Origin: Paroedura picta
Lineage: Eukaryota > Chordata > Lepidosauria > Squamata > Gekkonidae
Direction of reading: 5' to 3'
Length of the DNA stretch: 64,000 bases
NCBI RefSeq assembly: GCF_049243985.1
Contig: NC_135382.1
Location: 25,341,490 to 25,405,489, forward strand
The translations under genes and the position numbers were made by a program. The notes beneath the pieces are model-generated. The model saw nothing but the letters and a program-made list of their open reading frames with translations. It made no database searches and was not told the DNA's origin. Shown one piece after another: positions 44,145 through 57,416 of this stretch (its first letter is position 1; each line of letters begins with the position of its first letter).

Positions 44145-44255
44145 CGCGGCGCCCCACTCGCGGTTGCGCAGTCCGCCCATCCCCCGGTTCGCTAATGGCT
44201 GTCATCCCACTTCTCCACTTTTACTCGTCCGTGCTACTCATTAGGAAGATAAGCT

Positions 44256-44284
44256 TCCGGGGTTGAATGAAGTTTATTTCCGGG
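44256..44284 (+). promoter_or_regulatory. Two ETS-type cores
   Basis: CTTCCGGGG and TTTCCGGGT about 21 bp apart, inside the putative CMC2 first exon; GABP/ELK-type sites typical of nuclear genes for mitochondrial proteins. Inferred. Confidence 0.4.
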
Positions 44285-44759
44285 TTATGCCCTTTCTGGT
44301 TTATGTGGGGTCCAGGTGTGCGGGAAGTTGTTGTTACCGAGTCTGGGTAAGTGTTAAGTGGGGAGGAGGGTTTGTGTGTAGCATAAGTTTTATAGTGCAA
44401 TTTTATGGAAAGTGACTGTGCTGTGAGCCTATTTATACAGCTCTTGTGAACAGTCGCTGCGCTTATTTTCTGTGTTTCTGAGCCTTGCACAGGAATGTCC
44501 CACACTGTACCTCTTGCATTCAATGCCTTTTAAGCCTCACTTTTCACTATCTAGATGTTAAATGAAGATTTGTTTCAGGCGTCTGGTGAACTGGGTTTTA
44601 GTCTACTGATTTCAGTGGTTATAGACTGGAGTAACTGCATAGAATTGAACTGTAAACTCTGTATGCTGCAAGGTACTGCAAAATTCCTTTGTTTTGTGTG
44701 TGAGTGCACCGTGTTGAGTGTGACACTGTGGCAGTTCTCATTATTAGGTCAGAATTTGA

Positions 44760-44912
44760 GTCCAGTGGCACCTTTAAGGCCAGCAAAAATTTATTCACGG
44801 CGTGAGTTTTCGTGTGCATGCATATTCCCTCAGACAATGGAAGTGTGCATGCACACGAAAGCTCATGCCGTGAATAAATCTTTGTTGATCTTAAAAGTGC
44901 CGCTGGACTCAA
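44760..44912. repeat. Foldback element, both arms intact
   Basis: AGTCCAGTGGCACCTTTAAG..TTTCGTGTGCATGCA is answered by TGCATGCACACGAAAGCTCA..AAGTGCCGCTGGACT, with a 26-bp loop. The arms are about 63 bp and can form a long hairpin. Followed by CAGACCAACATGGCTACC, a conserved right flank of the family. Confidence 0.75.
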
Positions 44913-44965
44913 ATTTTGTTGTGCTACTTCAGACCAACATGGCTACCCACCTGAATCTCTCATTA

Positions 44966-45135
44966 TCATAGAATCACAGAGTTGGAAGGAACTTCTGGGG
45001 TCATCTAGTCCACCCCCCTGCACAATGCAGGAACTCACGACTACCTGCCTACCCTCAGTGGCTCATGCCCAACTGATCCCCCCCTACACACATACACACC
45101 AAAACTCCAGAATCCAGCCTGGCCTGGAGGAAATT
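44966..45135 (-). repeat. CR1 LINE 3' end, antisense
   Basis: TCATAGAATCACAGAGTTGG, then AAGGAACTTCTGGGGTCATC, is the classic reverse complement of the CR1 3' end (ATTCTATGA octamer tail). Confidence 0.85.
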
Positions 45136-46286
45136 ACGTGTTATTCATTTGTGTGTTAACAATAGGCCAGTTTCAGCTTTTGCACTGGTTCCCCTCTGTG
45201 ACCCACCACCAGACTGCCCCATATTGTCCCCCTTCCCTGCTTCCCAGCTGCCTTGTCTTTCTCTTACTTAGTTCAGACTTTCCCCCACTGTCCAGGCTCA
45301 CCACTGCTTGCAGTCTTTTTCCTAGTACTAGGCAGTAGTTGTAGCTGGGAGTACTGTGGAATGCCTAGTCAATGGAAGCTCTGGGCCCTGGCAACTGCCT
45401 AACCTCAGAGTATGCTGATAGGAACTGATAGTTCCTGCCTAGCGAAAATCTATTTTGCGTTGGAATTTTTGGAGAAGACGTTTGGGATACTATAAATATA
45501 TATGTATTTATTATTTAATTACATATGTGTATGTATATGTATGAATGAGATTTAAAATATGCACATAAGACATGATGGAGTGGGAGGAAAAGGGTTCAGT
45601 CTTTTTTTTTTTGCGGTGGGGGAAGTAAGAGTTGATATACAATTGTGGCCAAGTTGGCTTCTAGGGCTGGAATAAAAGTTGGGTGTCTTTTGGAGTGGTT
45701 TGAGTGGCCAGCAATGCCACTGTATGGGTGACAGCTTATCTTTTAAAATCCATTACATTGTCACTTATTTATTTTATTGTGCCTTTCTCCTTAATGGAGA
45801 TCCAAAGCCACTTGTATCATTTCCCACTTTTCATTTGTTATCAGGGGCTTCAATTGCAGCAGTTAGGAGCTAGCTGAGACCAACTTAGGGAGTGAGTCTA
45901 AGGAGGTAGAAGTAAGTCACATTTTGTTCTGTAGTCTGAGGAAAGTCTTTTTACGATTGCAGCTTTAAAAATATGTGTGCCTCCCTTTACACTTCTGTTG
46001 TATTCCATCACTTTTTCTTTTTTCTACTTCTGTAGCATCTTTCCTTCTTTCTGCTTTACTTACTCTTTACTCTGCATTTTAAACAAAAAATACAGAAGCG
46101 ATGTTACTCTTGCTTAATATTCCACAGGTTCATTCTTTATCCAGTTTTTGGTGGGCTGGTGGTGTAAAGTATTTGACTGTATGTGTATGTATTTGCAGCA
46201 TGTCAGTGCTGAACAGGGCTTGGAAGTTTTTAATTTTGAAAAAAAATAACTTATTGTCCCCTTGGGTGACCCCAAGTAGTGTACAT
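45136..46286. other. CMC2 intron 1, no gene
   Basis: Unique AT-rich DNA; nothing conserved recognised. Confidence 0.4.
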
Positions 46287-46422
46287 CAGGGGTAGTCAAC
46301 CTGTGGTCCTCCAGATGTCCATAGACTACAATTCCCATGAGCCCCTGCCAGCATTTGCTGGCAGGGGCTCATGAGAATTCTAGTCCATAGACATCTGGAG
46401 GATCCCAGGTTGACCACCCCTG
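46287..46422. mobile_element. Palindromic hAT MITE, copy 6
   Basis: CAGGGGTAGTCAACCTGTGG..GGTTGACCACCCCTG; perfect 8-bp duplication GTGTACAT. Confidence 0.92.
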
Positions 46423-46434
46423 GTGTACATCATT

Positions 46435-46580
46435 GTCCTTGCTTCATTTCCCCCCCACAGCAACCCTATAAGGTGGGCTAGGCTAAGAGATCACCCTGTG
46501 TGTTTCCATGACAGCATGGTGATTCGAACCTTGGTCTCCAAGACTCTAATCCAGTGTGCTAATCACTATACCACATTAGT
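46435..46580 (-). repeat. MIR-like tRNA SINE, antisense
   Basis: CACAGCAACCCTATAAGGTG..GATTCGAACCTTGGTCTCC..CTAATCACTATACCAC: the tRNA-like head lies at the right. Directly abuts the MITE at 46287. Confidence 0.65.
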
Positions 46581-47189
46581 GTTGCTGAATTCTAAGCAAA
46601 GGTGTCCAGGAATCCTTTCCCCCTTCCCTTCCCTTTCTACACTGTTATATATATCCTTTTTGAGCTTGTGAGATATAACAAATGATATATTATGGCAATA
46701 AACAGTGGTGGTGCACTGTTCCTTTCCCTTATCATTGTTTATCCAGGCAGTTAATGTTGCTGAATATAAATGGCAGCTATTGTATAAGGTCAGATGCATC
46801 CATTGTGCGATTATACTTTCTATCACATTTTTTTAAAGGGAACTGTTATGGCCAGTCTATTAACTCATTTTTCTTCAAAGTCCATGGCAAGAGAGATTGT
46901 TGTGGAGTAAATGACTCGAACATGCAGGAAGAGAAGAGGGTGGAGGAGGGCTTAGATCACGATGTTGAGAGGGAGTATTGGTGTTGTAAATGTGCAAATA
47001 GCATTTTTATATGTAAAATGCTAGGTATGTTATTGTTAAGGTGGAAAAAGATTGGCTACAAAGGTCAATGGTATGAATGGTGATTATAGAGAGAGGCTGT
47101 AAAAAATATAAATGCCCATGTTGGTAAAAAAAATTATATCGGGGCAACAGAAAAAAACCCTCTGAAATTTTAAAAATATTTGCTTAATT

Positions 47190-47372
47190 TATACCCTGTC
47201 TTTCTATTCAGTGGGGACTCAAAAGAGCTTACATTGTTCTCCTCTTTTCCATTTTATCCTCACAACAACCCTGCAAGAATCTGACTGGCTCAAGATCATC
47301 CAGCAAGCTTCCATGACAGTGTAGGAATTTGAACCTGGGTCTCTCGTATCCTAATCTGATTCAGCTATCCTA
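47190..47372 (-). repeat. MIR-like tRNA SINE, antisense
   Basis: TTTATCCTCACAACAACCCT..CTCAAGATCATCCAGCAAGC..TTTGAACCTGGGTCTCTCG. Confidence 0.7.
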
Positions 47373-48315
47373 AAGCTTGAGCACTACTTTGGGGTAATTT
47401 CTGATTGGGCTAGTTATTTAAATGTTACCTTTTAATTATTTGTACAATTGAGCTTTGTATACACAATGGTACCCCCTCCCCCAGCATAAGTTGCTTTCTC
47501 CCATCTATTGATATCAGGAGGCAGGCTGTGTAATTGAATGGCTACCTGTTAAGTAAAAAAAAAACAACCCGACCTTACCGGAATGTAGTTTCCCAGACAA
47601 CTGTCAGCCTCAAAGCTCAAAGAACAGGCAGGAGCGAAATTGAAATAAATTGTACTCCGGGAAGAGGAAGCGGAACGGAGCTGATGACTCTATTTTTTTT
47701 TCCAGATCGTTTATCTTAAATGAAATCTGCTTTCTCAAAATTTGATCTGTATGTGGAGGTATGACTTGTCCTTCTATACCTTTTGAAACTAGCAATAGTT
47801 AAAGTACTACATTGATATGGTTAATTTTTTAAATTGAGTTTTGATATATGTCCAAGTTATGAAAATCTTACGGGGCACTCACATGTAGATGATATGGCTT
47901 CTCTCTATTGGTGACAAGAAACTTAAGTTCTAAAGTTGTCTGATCAGAGAGTAAATTACTGTAACTTGATTCTGCCATGAGAAAGAAATCTGAATGTTAT
48001 TGTCTGTTTATTGCAAATATTTATCCTTTGAGGTGTAAAGTTTTTATAAATTAAAAAATTATTTTACATTTTGTATTTTTATATATTAAGGTGGCAAAAT
48101 AGTCTTGGGTTGTTATTATTAACTATGAACACATGGTGATGATATTTGTCCAGTAAGTAGTCTTTGAGTGCAAATTTAGAAGAAGCTGTCACATGTGCTA
48201 TACTTTTGCCATAGAAAACTAGGCATTTAATCCCACGCAATTTTGCTGCAGTAGATTTCAGCTGCTATCACTGGCATAACTTTGTGTAAGACTGTATTTT
48301 AAGTAAAGGTACAGG

Positions 48316-48420
48316 CACATGAACACATGAAGCTACCTTATACTTAATTGGACCATCAAGGTCCAATTGTTGACTCAGTTTACCAGGTTCTCAGATTGAG
48401 GTTTCTTACTGCAATCCTAA
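48316..48420 (-). repeat. tRNA-Ala-like SINE, 3' part, antisense
   Basis: CACATGAAGCTACCTTATAC..TGGACCATCAAGGTCC.. is the tail of a squamate SINE whose head is seen at 61500. Confidence 0.5.
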
Positions 48421-48694
48421 ACAGGTCTACCCAGAATCCTTTTTAGATCTATTTTTTGGGGCTTACTTCCAGGGAAGTATGTTTTAGGATTGCATTGTAT
48501 AGCTCGAACTTCATTCAAGGCATTCAAATAGATGCCTTGTCAGGGGGTATAGTAACTTGACAGTTTCAATTGTATTTCTTTGCTAGAGTAGCTTTCATTC
48601 TTTGGGAATGTCATTTCATACAGCACCATGACCGGATTGTATTTCCTGCACTGGGGACTACAAAGGCACAACTACTTATTTACATAGTCTGTAC

Positions 48695-48893
48695 CCCATC
48701 TTTCTCCCTGGTAGGGGCACAAGGCAGCTTATTTTGTTTTTCTACTGCATTTTATCCTCATGACAACCCTGTAAGGTAGGTTAGGTGGAGAGTGTGTAAT
48801 TGGCCAAAATATCCTAGCAGGCTCTCTCAGCATAGTGGGGATTTGAACCTGGGTATCCCCCATCCTCCTATGACCACTGTGCCACTTATGTTG
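48695..48893 (-). repeat. MIR-like tRNA SINE, antisense
   Basis: TTTATCCTCATGACAACCCT..GGATTTGAACCTGGGTATCC..CCACTGTGCCAC. Confidence 0.7.
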
Positions 48894-48939
48894 ATTAATA
48901 AGGAAAAGTTCTATGTTCACATAACACGTAAGCAAAAAA

Positions 48940-49030
48940 TCCTCAGATTGAATACATGCTAGACTTGCATAGAGCAGGGGGTTGGACTAGATGGCCTGTT
49001 TGGCCCCTTCCAACTCTATGATTCTATGAC
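48940..49030 (+). repeat. CR1 LINE 3' end
   Basis: GGGGGTTGGACTAGATGGCC then CCTTCCAACTCTATGATTCT, ending ATGATTCTATGAC: the CR1 octamer tail. Confidence 0.85.
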
Positions 49031-49980
49031 TGTACACAATAACTTACCTGTGGGGAAGTCTTCTTCTGCTGAAAAAGTAATTATGCATATAAAAGATATA
49101 GGAGAAGCCGTGGTTGAACAAATTAATCCTGTAATGACTTAATTATTAGAAAAAGCATGAGATGGTTTAGGCTTGCTGGGCTTGTGTTTCTTACTGCACC
49201 ACCTGGTGGACACTTGCACATATTTTTATTGAAATGTTTGTCAGCGGGTGATCAATGCTGGAAGGCTTTAAGTCTGAAGAAGCCACCAGTCGATGTGTGG
49301 CTGTTCCTCAGAAAATTCAAATTAACAGTTTATGCATGTTTTCTCCCCAAAGGGACTCAAAGCTACTTATGCAAATTTCCAAGCTTATAATGTCATTTAA
49401 GCCAGCAAGATGAACCAAACAAACACATGTCCTTATGTTCCGGGCTGGCTGTTACAGTTGTAAAGGGATGTCCCTTCAGTTGTACCCTGAAGGCCTTTGT
49501 CCATTTCATCAAGAAATAAACGCACACAGACTCTGCATTCAGCAAGGAATAAATACATCACTCTTGAAGATAAAATTAAAGCTGTTGCTAGGTTTCCCTT
49601 AAAATATATCTGCATATCCCCCAAATGCACCAAACTGACATGAAATGCCTCTGAAATTCTCTCCCTCTATCCCCCAGCATGTTTACTTGAGTGGAAGTCC
49701 ATAACCACTCTTGGAACTTTTTGGTTGTTGTAGAACCTGTGGCTAAGACATTGGGCCTTACAGATTCCTTCCCTGGCTGTTCATTTTTCATTGTAAGCCC
49801 TCCTTTGGGCATTCCCCTCCTTCTCCTAGTTGTCAAAAGAAATACAGGTGTCTGTGGAGGACAGGGCCTTCTTGGTTGTGGTGTCTCAGTTTTATGATGC
49901 CTTTATCTTCACCTTTTGCCTGACCGTATCACTGACTGTCTTCACACGCTGGTGGAAAGTGCCGTAAAGGAACAGCCAGT
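49031..49980. other. CMC2 intron 1, no gene
   Basis: Unique DNA; nothing conserved recognised. Confidence 0.35.
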
Positions 49981-49989
49981 TTATGGCAA

Positions 49990-50160
49990 ACCAGTAGTGT
50001 TTTCAAGGCAAGAGATGTTCCAAGAAGATTTTCCCTTGCTTGCCTCTGAGGCGCAACCCTGGCCTTCCTCGATGGTCATCCATCTAAGAACTAACCACAG
50101 CTGGCCCTTCTTAGCTTCCAAGATCTGGTAAAATTGGGCTAATCTGGGCAAACCAGGTCA
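49990..50160 (-). repeat. 5S rRNA-derived SINE, antisense
   Basis: GTTTTCAAGGCAAGAGATGT.. at one end and AACTAACCACAGCTGGCCCT then TCTTAGCTTCCAAGATCTGG at the other: 5S head reversed. Confidence 0.6.
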
Positions 50161-50334
50161 AGGTTTCCATATGCTAGACCTTTTGATTTCAGCAGTTATC
50201 TGATTGTACCCCAATACTGGTACGTTATCAGGTGTTTTATTTTTACTGCTTCTCTCAATTTTGGGCATTGGGTAGCTTTAAGGTTGACCTCTGCTATTAT
50301 GCAATTTCCTGCCATATTGTTGCAGCTCTATAGA

Positions 50335-50445
50335 TCCTCTGATGCCAGCTGGCTGTGAAAGATGGGTTTGAAAGGCTTGGTAGGCCGCTGAGCTAGATGG
50401 ATGGATGACCTGGCTTGTGACAAGGCAGTTTCATACGCTGATATG
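50335..50445 (+). repeat. tRNA-Ala-like SINE, 3' part
   Basis: GCCGCTGAGCTAGATGGATG..GACAAGGCAGTTTCATACGC is the plus-strand tail of the family at 48316. Confidence 0.45.
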
Positions 50446-52059
50446 AGCTTTCTTTCTCTACCATCCTTCTTCCTTACACAACTTCTGTCAGCCAGCGCTG
50501 AGCCCCATCAGGTTCTATTTGGCTTTTTATAAAAGGGAACTGCCAAGGGTTACATCAATCAGTGTTACCCTGATTAGGATACCCCAGAAATGTTGGTGCA
50601 TGCGTGTCCATTTTCTCATTAATATACCCCTTTTATAACAGATGTTTGTGATACTTGCTAATGTTGTGCTGGTATGAGCGTATAGAGCTGCAGAGAATAG
50701 AGCTCCACTAGACCTGTTTCTACCTGCTAATGGAGATGACCTTGAGACAGTACTTGAGATCAGCTGGGAATAATTATAGTCACCATGGGAGAGTTGCAGG
50801 GAAGTGGTGTAACTTGGCATGAAGTGACCCATTCCTTCCTTCTGACAGCTCTGATAGATTGGTAGGTGATAGTTTTGGGAGGTGGCTACAGCTGATACCA
50901 ACAAAAGGGGGGTAAACAGGAGGCAGTTGAAGTTTCCCAAGGGGTAGTTCTTGTCCATTTTGTTCAGTTTATGAGAAAATGAAAGCTGGCTATCAACTGT
51001 TTATGAAACGACTCAAGGAAGTGCCATTTCCACAGCCTGTTTGAAATGCCCTGAACTTGGAGGCCTTGAGCCCTGGAAGGTACTGCTTGTCATCATCATC
51101 ATCACTATAAATAAATCCTCTCTTGAAAGCGACAAAATAATCCTGGCTCATTTCCCCTCCTTCAGTGGAAGCAATGTTAGGGAAGGATTTGGCAGTGAAA
51201 AGGGGAAAAAACCTCCCCGAAAACAACCCTCCTGTGTGGTTTTGAGCAGAGCTGGCAGAATGGTTCAATAACCGGGTCGAAATGGATGCATCTGGGGAAG
51301 CCTTTTTTGTTTGTCATTCCTAGTGTGAGCCAGGGGACCAGTGCAGGCAGGAATGTGAACGCTGTATGCGCCTCAATGCAGGGGTGGTAGTTACTCTGAT
51401 TTACTGCCAAGTAGAGGTTTTAAGACAAATAGGGCTCCGTCTTGAAAGCAAATAGTGTTACAGATTTCAAGAGCCCCCAAAGCAGGGGCAAATGACCAGC
51501 CTGTCGATTTCTGGGGCTATTGTTGCCGTTCCATTCCAATTAAGCGCTCTCTTTTTGGTCAGTTTGATTAAGAGAGATGGATTGTGACGTTGTTGGCCTT
51601 TGGATGTAACAGTAGTGCAGTAACAGCAGGACTTGTGTTTTTAGAAGACTATTCCACTCCCTTTTGTTTATGTCTTCTGCTTGAGATATAGCAAGGACCT
51701 GCAAGACTGGGATTTACACCTGTTTTTACTGATGAATGCCTCTCCCACCCTTCCCACCCCCCCTGCTCCAATCTTTGTCATTTCTGGTTAATAGCAATAA
51801 ATAAAGAGGTGGCTGTCAGGCTGATAGCAAATGCAGAACTTGCCTTTCATCTTCAATTCCATCTTTAAAAAAAACCCCTAAAACTACACCAACCGGGTAC
51901 TGTGGTTGCAGTGCTGGATGCTGTGGTCAGCCATTTCTCAAATGCAGGCAGTAAGCAGAGTTACCTTCTTCTCAGTCCATGGGAGCAAATTGATTTAGAA
52001 TAATGTTACTCTTAGGACTGCACTGTTGATGAACTGCTGATGAACTGATGAACATCTTC
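50446..52059. other. CMC2 intron 1, no gene
   Basis: Unique DNA; nothing conserved recognised. Confidence 0.35.
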
Positions 52060-52232
52060 TGACCTTTCTCTCCAATGGGGACACAAGGTGGCTTACATCA
52101 TTCTCCTTGCCTCTGTTTTATTCCCACAATAACCCTGCGAGGTAGGTTAGACTGAAAGGAGTGTGACTGGCTCAAGGTCATCCAGCGAACTTCCAGAGCA
52201 CTAGTGGGGATTAGAAACCAGGTCTCCCTGTG
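52060..52232 (-). repeat. MIR-like tRNA SINE, antisense
   Basis: TTTCTCTCCAATGGGGACAC..CTGCGAGGTAGGTTAGACTG..AAGGTCATCCAGCGAAC. Confidence 0.7.
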
Positions 52233-52424
52233 TTGGGGAGTGAGGAATCAAGCCTGGCTCCCGAGGCTCCTAGCCTGAGGGGAAGAATGTTGAGAATTAA
52301 AAGTGGAATCTAAAGCACAGTCTCCGGTGCTTCTTGCAAACTAGCCTTCCTGATCCTCCAAAGGCTCTTCTGCTATTGCAGTTGTGGAAAACTCTTTAAT
52401 TTGTATACAGATTGCAGCTAATAC

Positions 52425-53640
<1,216 letters not shown>

Positions 53641-53921
53641 AGCAGCCTTTTTCAAACTTTTGACCATGGAGGACCCCCTGACATAATTCTTCAGACTTCG
53701 AGGAGCTCCGGAAGTGATATCAGATGGTCATTCTCCTGCCAGTGACATCACTACCTGCACCCTTAGCCCTCCTTTTGCTCCCTCCCACTGCCTGAACAAC
53801 TACTAGCCCTCTCAGTCCCACCTACCTAACAGGGTGACTTTTGTGGGGAGATTATTGTAAACCACTTTGAGACTCCTTATGCTACTGAAAAGCAGGGCAT
53901 TAAAAACCAACTCTTCCTCTT
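53641..53921 (+). repeat. hAT-like left end followed by partial Sauria SINE
   Basis: CAGCCTTTTTCAAACTTTTG at 53643 resembles a Charlie-type terminus with no partner found. From 53797, TCTCAGTCCCACCTACCTAA..AAAACCAACTCTTCC is the 3' half of a Sauria SINE. Confidence 0.5.
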
Positions 53922-53984
53922 CTTCATCAATATTGTCTTCTCAGGCTGGCAACAGCTCTCCAGAGATTCAAATGGAATTTTTTG

Positions 53985-54085
53985 ACATCACCTCTCACCT
54001 GAACTTTTTAAATGGAGATGCCAAGGGTTGAACCTGAGATGTTCTGCATGCTAACCAGATGCTCAAGGCTGAGCCACGCATGGAG
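53985..54085 (-). repeat. tRNA-Ala-like SINE head, antisense
   Basis: GGTTGAACCTGAGATGTTCT.. then GCTGAGCCACGCATGG: B and A boxes reversed. Confidence 0.55.
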
Positions 54086-54511
54086 CAGCTTCACATGTTC
54101 AAGAGTTCATTGTGGGAATTCTGTGTTAGAAAGTCAACTCCACAATTTTGAGAACCAACTATTGTAGCAAAATGGGGGAAAACCCATCTGTATATTAATA
54201 ATGAAATCTGATGACACTTAAATCTGGTGACCCGAGCTGTCAACAGGCAAGGTGGATCTTTCTACAAACCTGAAAAGGGCCCCAGGAGTGCAGAAAAACA
54301 CTAAATCTAAAAAGCAAAAACAGAAAAATGATAAGAGGGATGCCTGTAGCTTTAAGCAGTAGACTCCCTCAGTGGCAGTTACTAGGCAACCACGAATTTC
54401 AGGCTTGGTTCTCTCAGTAAAAGGCAAGGTGTAAGTGTGTGATGGGGGGGGGGAGGCTTTCCAGGACTATTTTGGTCTTTGAGGGAGGATTCATCAGGGC
54501 TAAGCCTGGCT

Positions 54512-54620
54512 AGGGTTGCTAGCTCCAGGCTGGGAAATTCCTGGGCATTTTGTGGTGGAGTCTGAGATGGGAAGGATTTGGGGAGGGAAGAGCAAAATAT
54601 AATGCAGAATATAATGCCAC
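54512..54620 (+). repeat. TAGGGTTGCCA-type MITE-like fragment
   Basis: TAGGGTTGCTAGCTCCAGGC, GGGAAATTCCTGGGCATTTT and GATTTGGGGAGGGAAG. Related fragments at about 1049 and 2545. Family name not recalled with certainty. Confidence 0.45.
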
Positions 54621-55149
54621 AGCATAGGAATAAGAATCGCGGAAAGGAGAAAGACTATGGCGGCTTTCTGGAACGGGAAAGTAAATAGATGCCTCCTGCA
54701 TGCCCTTGCTGGTTCCTACTTATACAGTTTTAAAAGTGGATCTCACAGTAGATTGGTCAGGGCTGAAGACAGCTGACTTGCAACACTGGAAGCTAGATAT
54801 TTCTTTTGCTTACATGAGAGCTCAAAATAACTATTTGCTTGTCTACATACACTGCAGTGGGTTCTGGCTTCCCTTCCATGTCTCTGAAGGTAGATTTCGG
54901 TGGTATAATAAGTCACCTGGTTTCTAAAAACGTAAGCTGCTCTTTCCATCTGAGTCCTTGAAAATGTAACTCCTTCCAAAACCAGTCCCCAATGATTGTC
55001 CCCAACTGATATAGCGGTTGGTGTACTTTGGCCAGCAGGTAGAGAGATGGTTTGAAATCTCTGTTGGCCTTGGGTAAGCCATTCGATCTCCCTGACCTAT
55101 TTCCCAAGGTGGTTGTGTGAGGAAAGCAGAAACACCTTACTGGGCTTAT

Positions 55150-55290
55150 TTTTTAATGGCTGTTTAAATTGGCTTTGACTCATGGGCTTGTTTTTAATTG
55201 CCTTGTTTTATAGTTATGAACCACTTTTAGTGGGTCTCTGGAGAGGTGGCATGCACATTTCCTAAATGAATAAAATATATAAATACAATA
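55150..55290 (+). repeat. LINE 3' tail (L2-like)
   Basis: TTATAGTTATGAACCACTTT..GGTCTCTGGAGAGGTGGCAT..AATGAATAAAATATATAAAT: L2-type 3' UTR. Confidence 0.5.
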
Positions 55291-56582
55291 TATGCCTGTG
55301 ACGGCTGACTTCCAGTTCTGTCCTCCGAATGCCACAGCTGATCCCTGATTCCTTAGGGTGTCTGTGAATCCTTAGGGTTTCCAGCCAATGAGAATCCATG
55401 GGTCTTCTGTGAGAGAGAGGGGCCTTAGAAGGTCAAGAGCCAAGTCAAGAGAGCCAGTTTGGTGTAGTGGTTAGGCTTGGTAGGCCAATTCTCCCCTTCC
55501 TCGGCTTACCTCCCAGCCTCCCTACATGCTGTTCACGGAGGAAGAGAATCCATGTGTCCCAGGAATCGTATTTCAGGCCGCAATAGAGGAGGGGAGTCCC
55601 ATTCTTCTGATGGAAATCCCTTCTGTCAGCAGATATTGCTGCTGGATCCAGCCCATTACCTGTCATTGTGCTAAGACACACGTGCGCTGGAGAGTTTTCT
55701 GGTAGAGTTCTCCAATTGAAATCCAGCTGAATGCCCATTGGTGTCGTGCAGGCCTGTAGAACGTGTTGGATCTGCTTTAATAAACGGAGCTCATCCTTAA
55801 TACCTTTTCCCAAATAATTGCTTTAGATTTTAATGGTGTTTGCTTAGTGCTTTTTTTTTTGTTCCTGCCTGTTTTTCTCCCATAGCGATTGCTCTATTTT
55901 CATATTGCTATATTATCTTTGCGCTTGGAGGCTAATATTTCTTTCACAGCGATTGCTCAATTCCCTTGATATCCTTTCCTTGGAATTTCTGTGTGTTCTT
56001 TCAGAACAATTTATATTCACACATTTTCTTTCCAAACATTTACACATAGGGTCCAGGCCATCATTGTAAGTTTTAACGTGTCGCATGATTGTCGGCCAGG
56101 GTGCTGTGAAATTAGTCCTGGGTGATTATCAAGGCCTGGGGGGCCCCAGTTGTCTCCCAAAGCTTCACAGCTGAAAATACCAATGCTCTCTCATCTGGTA
56201 ACTCTAGATCATGGACCACTTCCTATGTTGTAAACATTGTTGAAGAATGGACAACATGATGCATTTACTAAGTCTGCAGCAACCCTTTCTGTGCTGTGTT
56301 CAGAATGAAGTTTGCATTTATATGGTTGTGACCGCACCCCTACAAACATTCAGATCAACACAGGGAATTAGCTTGCGTGTTCCTGTAGGGTGCAGAAAAC
56401 CAAGATCTTCATAAACTGACTGTGAGTAGTGAGTTTTCAGTAGGAAAAGTATAACAGAGACCTGATTTTAAAAGAAAGCAGATTTTACTGGGGGAGTTGA
56501 TACAATAGTGAAGAGTGTGTTTGTGTATGTATGTAACTAAGTAAATAGTAGGAGTCCTAAATCAAAACACCAACTGGCTACT
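55291..56582. other. CMC2 intron 1, no gene
   Basis: Starts with unique DNA; a 27-bp Sauria SINE head fragment (GAGCCAGTTTGGTGTAGTGG) is at 55451-55477. Confidence 0.35.
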
Positions 56583-56972
56583 TATCTGTTCCACATAATA
56601 TATTTCTGTTGAGGCCTTGGAGGAAGGAGTCTCATGGCTTAAATGCCACTCAGTGCTTAACACCCCACTCAGGGCAGCTGTCTCTCCTGAGTGCTTCCTC
56701 CTCCAACCAGCTTGCCTGCCTGTCCAGTGGCCAGCCAGTTGCCTTCTGTCCCCCACCTCTCACCACTCCCGCCTCCTTCCAATTCCCTTCAAGTCTCAGA
56801 GGCTGCAGATCTCTGTCATGTCAGAGCTGCCCCTGCCAGTGAGTTACCTGCCCAGGGGTGGGGGGTCAGCCTTTTCAAATCCTGGGCGGAGGGACAGACC
56901 ATGCACAGAGGTCTTCTACTACACCCCACTAATCTAGCATTGGTTGTATTCCTGAATGCAATGGGCTTTGTC
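56583..56972 (-). repeat. Unclassified 0.4-kb interspersed repeat, copy B
   Basis: Inverse of copy A at 39331: TCTGTTCCACATAATATATT at the left, GCATTGGTTGTATTCCTGAA then TGCAATGGGCTTTG at the right, with the hairpin partly kept. Confidence 0.6.
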
Positions 56973-57416
56973 CCAGTCCTAAATAATGCAGCAGCAACAA
57001 CCAAACATTCAGCAGAGCTGCTCCACATTGGAGTAGGAGTTACTCTTTGACCTAAAGGCATACATGTAGTTTGGAATTAAATGGAGGGGAACAGAGGGAA
57101 AGCAAAGATGAGCTGTCTTATTCTGTGAAGAAATCAGATGGAAGGAGGTGGGAGGCTGTTGCCGTTTTGTTGGTATCCAGGATCAGACTGTAATACTGGC
57201 TCTAAAACTAGGCTAGTTATACTGTTTGGGGCCCATAGCATCAAAGGGGTTCTTCTCAAGAAACAAAAGATTACAACAGAAGATACAGCAATACTTGAGA
57301 GTTTGGCAGTTTATCAGGCGAAAACTTTCAGAACTTACTAAGCATCACCAGGGAAGGGCAACAGGAAGGGAAGTTCCTGCTTGAATTATAATTCAGGAAG
57401 GGAGGTTCTTGGTTGG

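Larger units (their letters stand above)
43960..44350. promoter_or_regulatory. Bidirectional CENPN/CMC2 promoter
   Basis: CpG-rich island between the two genes. To the left, a minus-strand donor (ACTAG|GTGAGT, exon edge at 44023) marks a non-coding CENPN exon 1. To the right, a plus-strand donor (CTGG|GTAAGT, exon edge at 44346) marks a likely CMC2 non-coding exon 1. Between them sit two CCAAT boxes and two TTCCGG ETS-type cores. The pair is head to head in human too. Confidence 0.7.

Noticed and set aside
56609-57050. Three overlapping proline- and serine-rich frames of 77-119 codons
   Set aside because: All lie in the unclassified repeat copy B; a matching frame appears in the other copy, so this is repeat sequence, not a gene.
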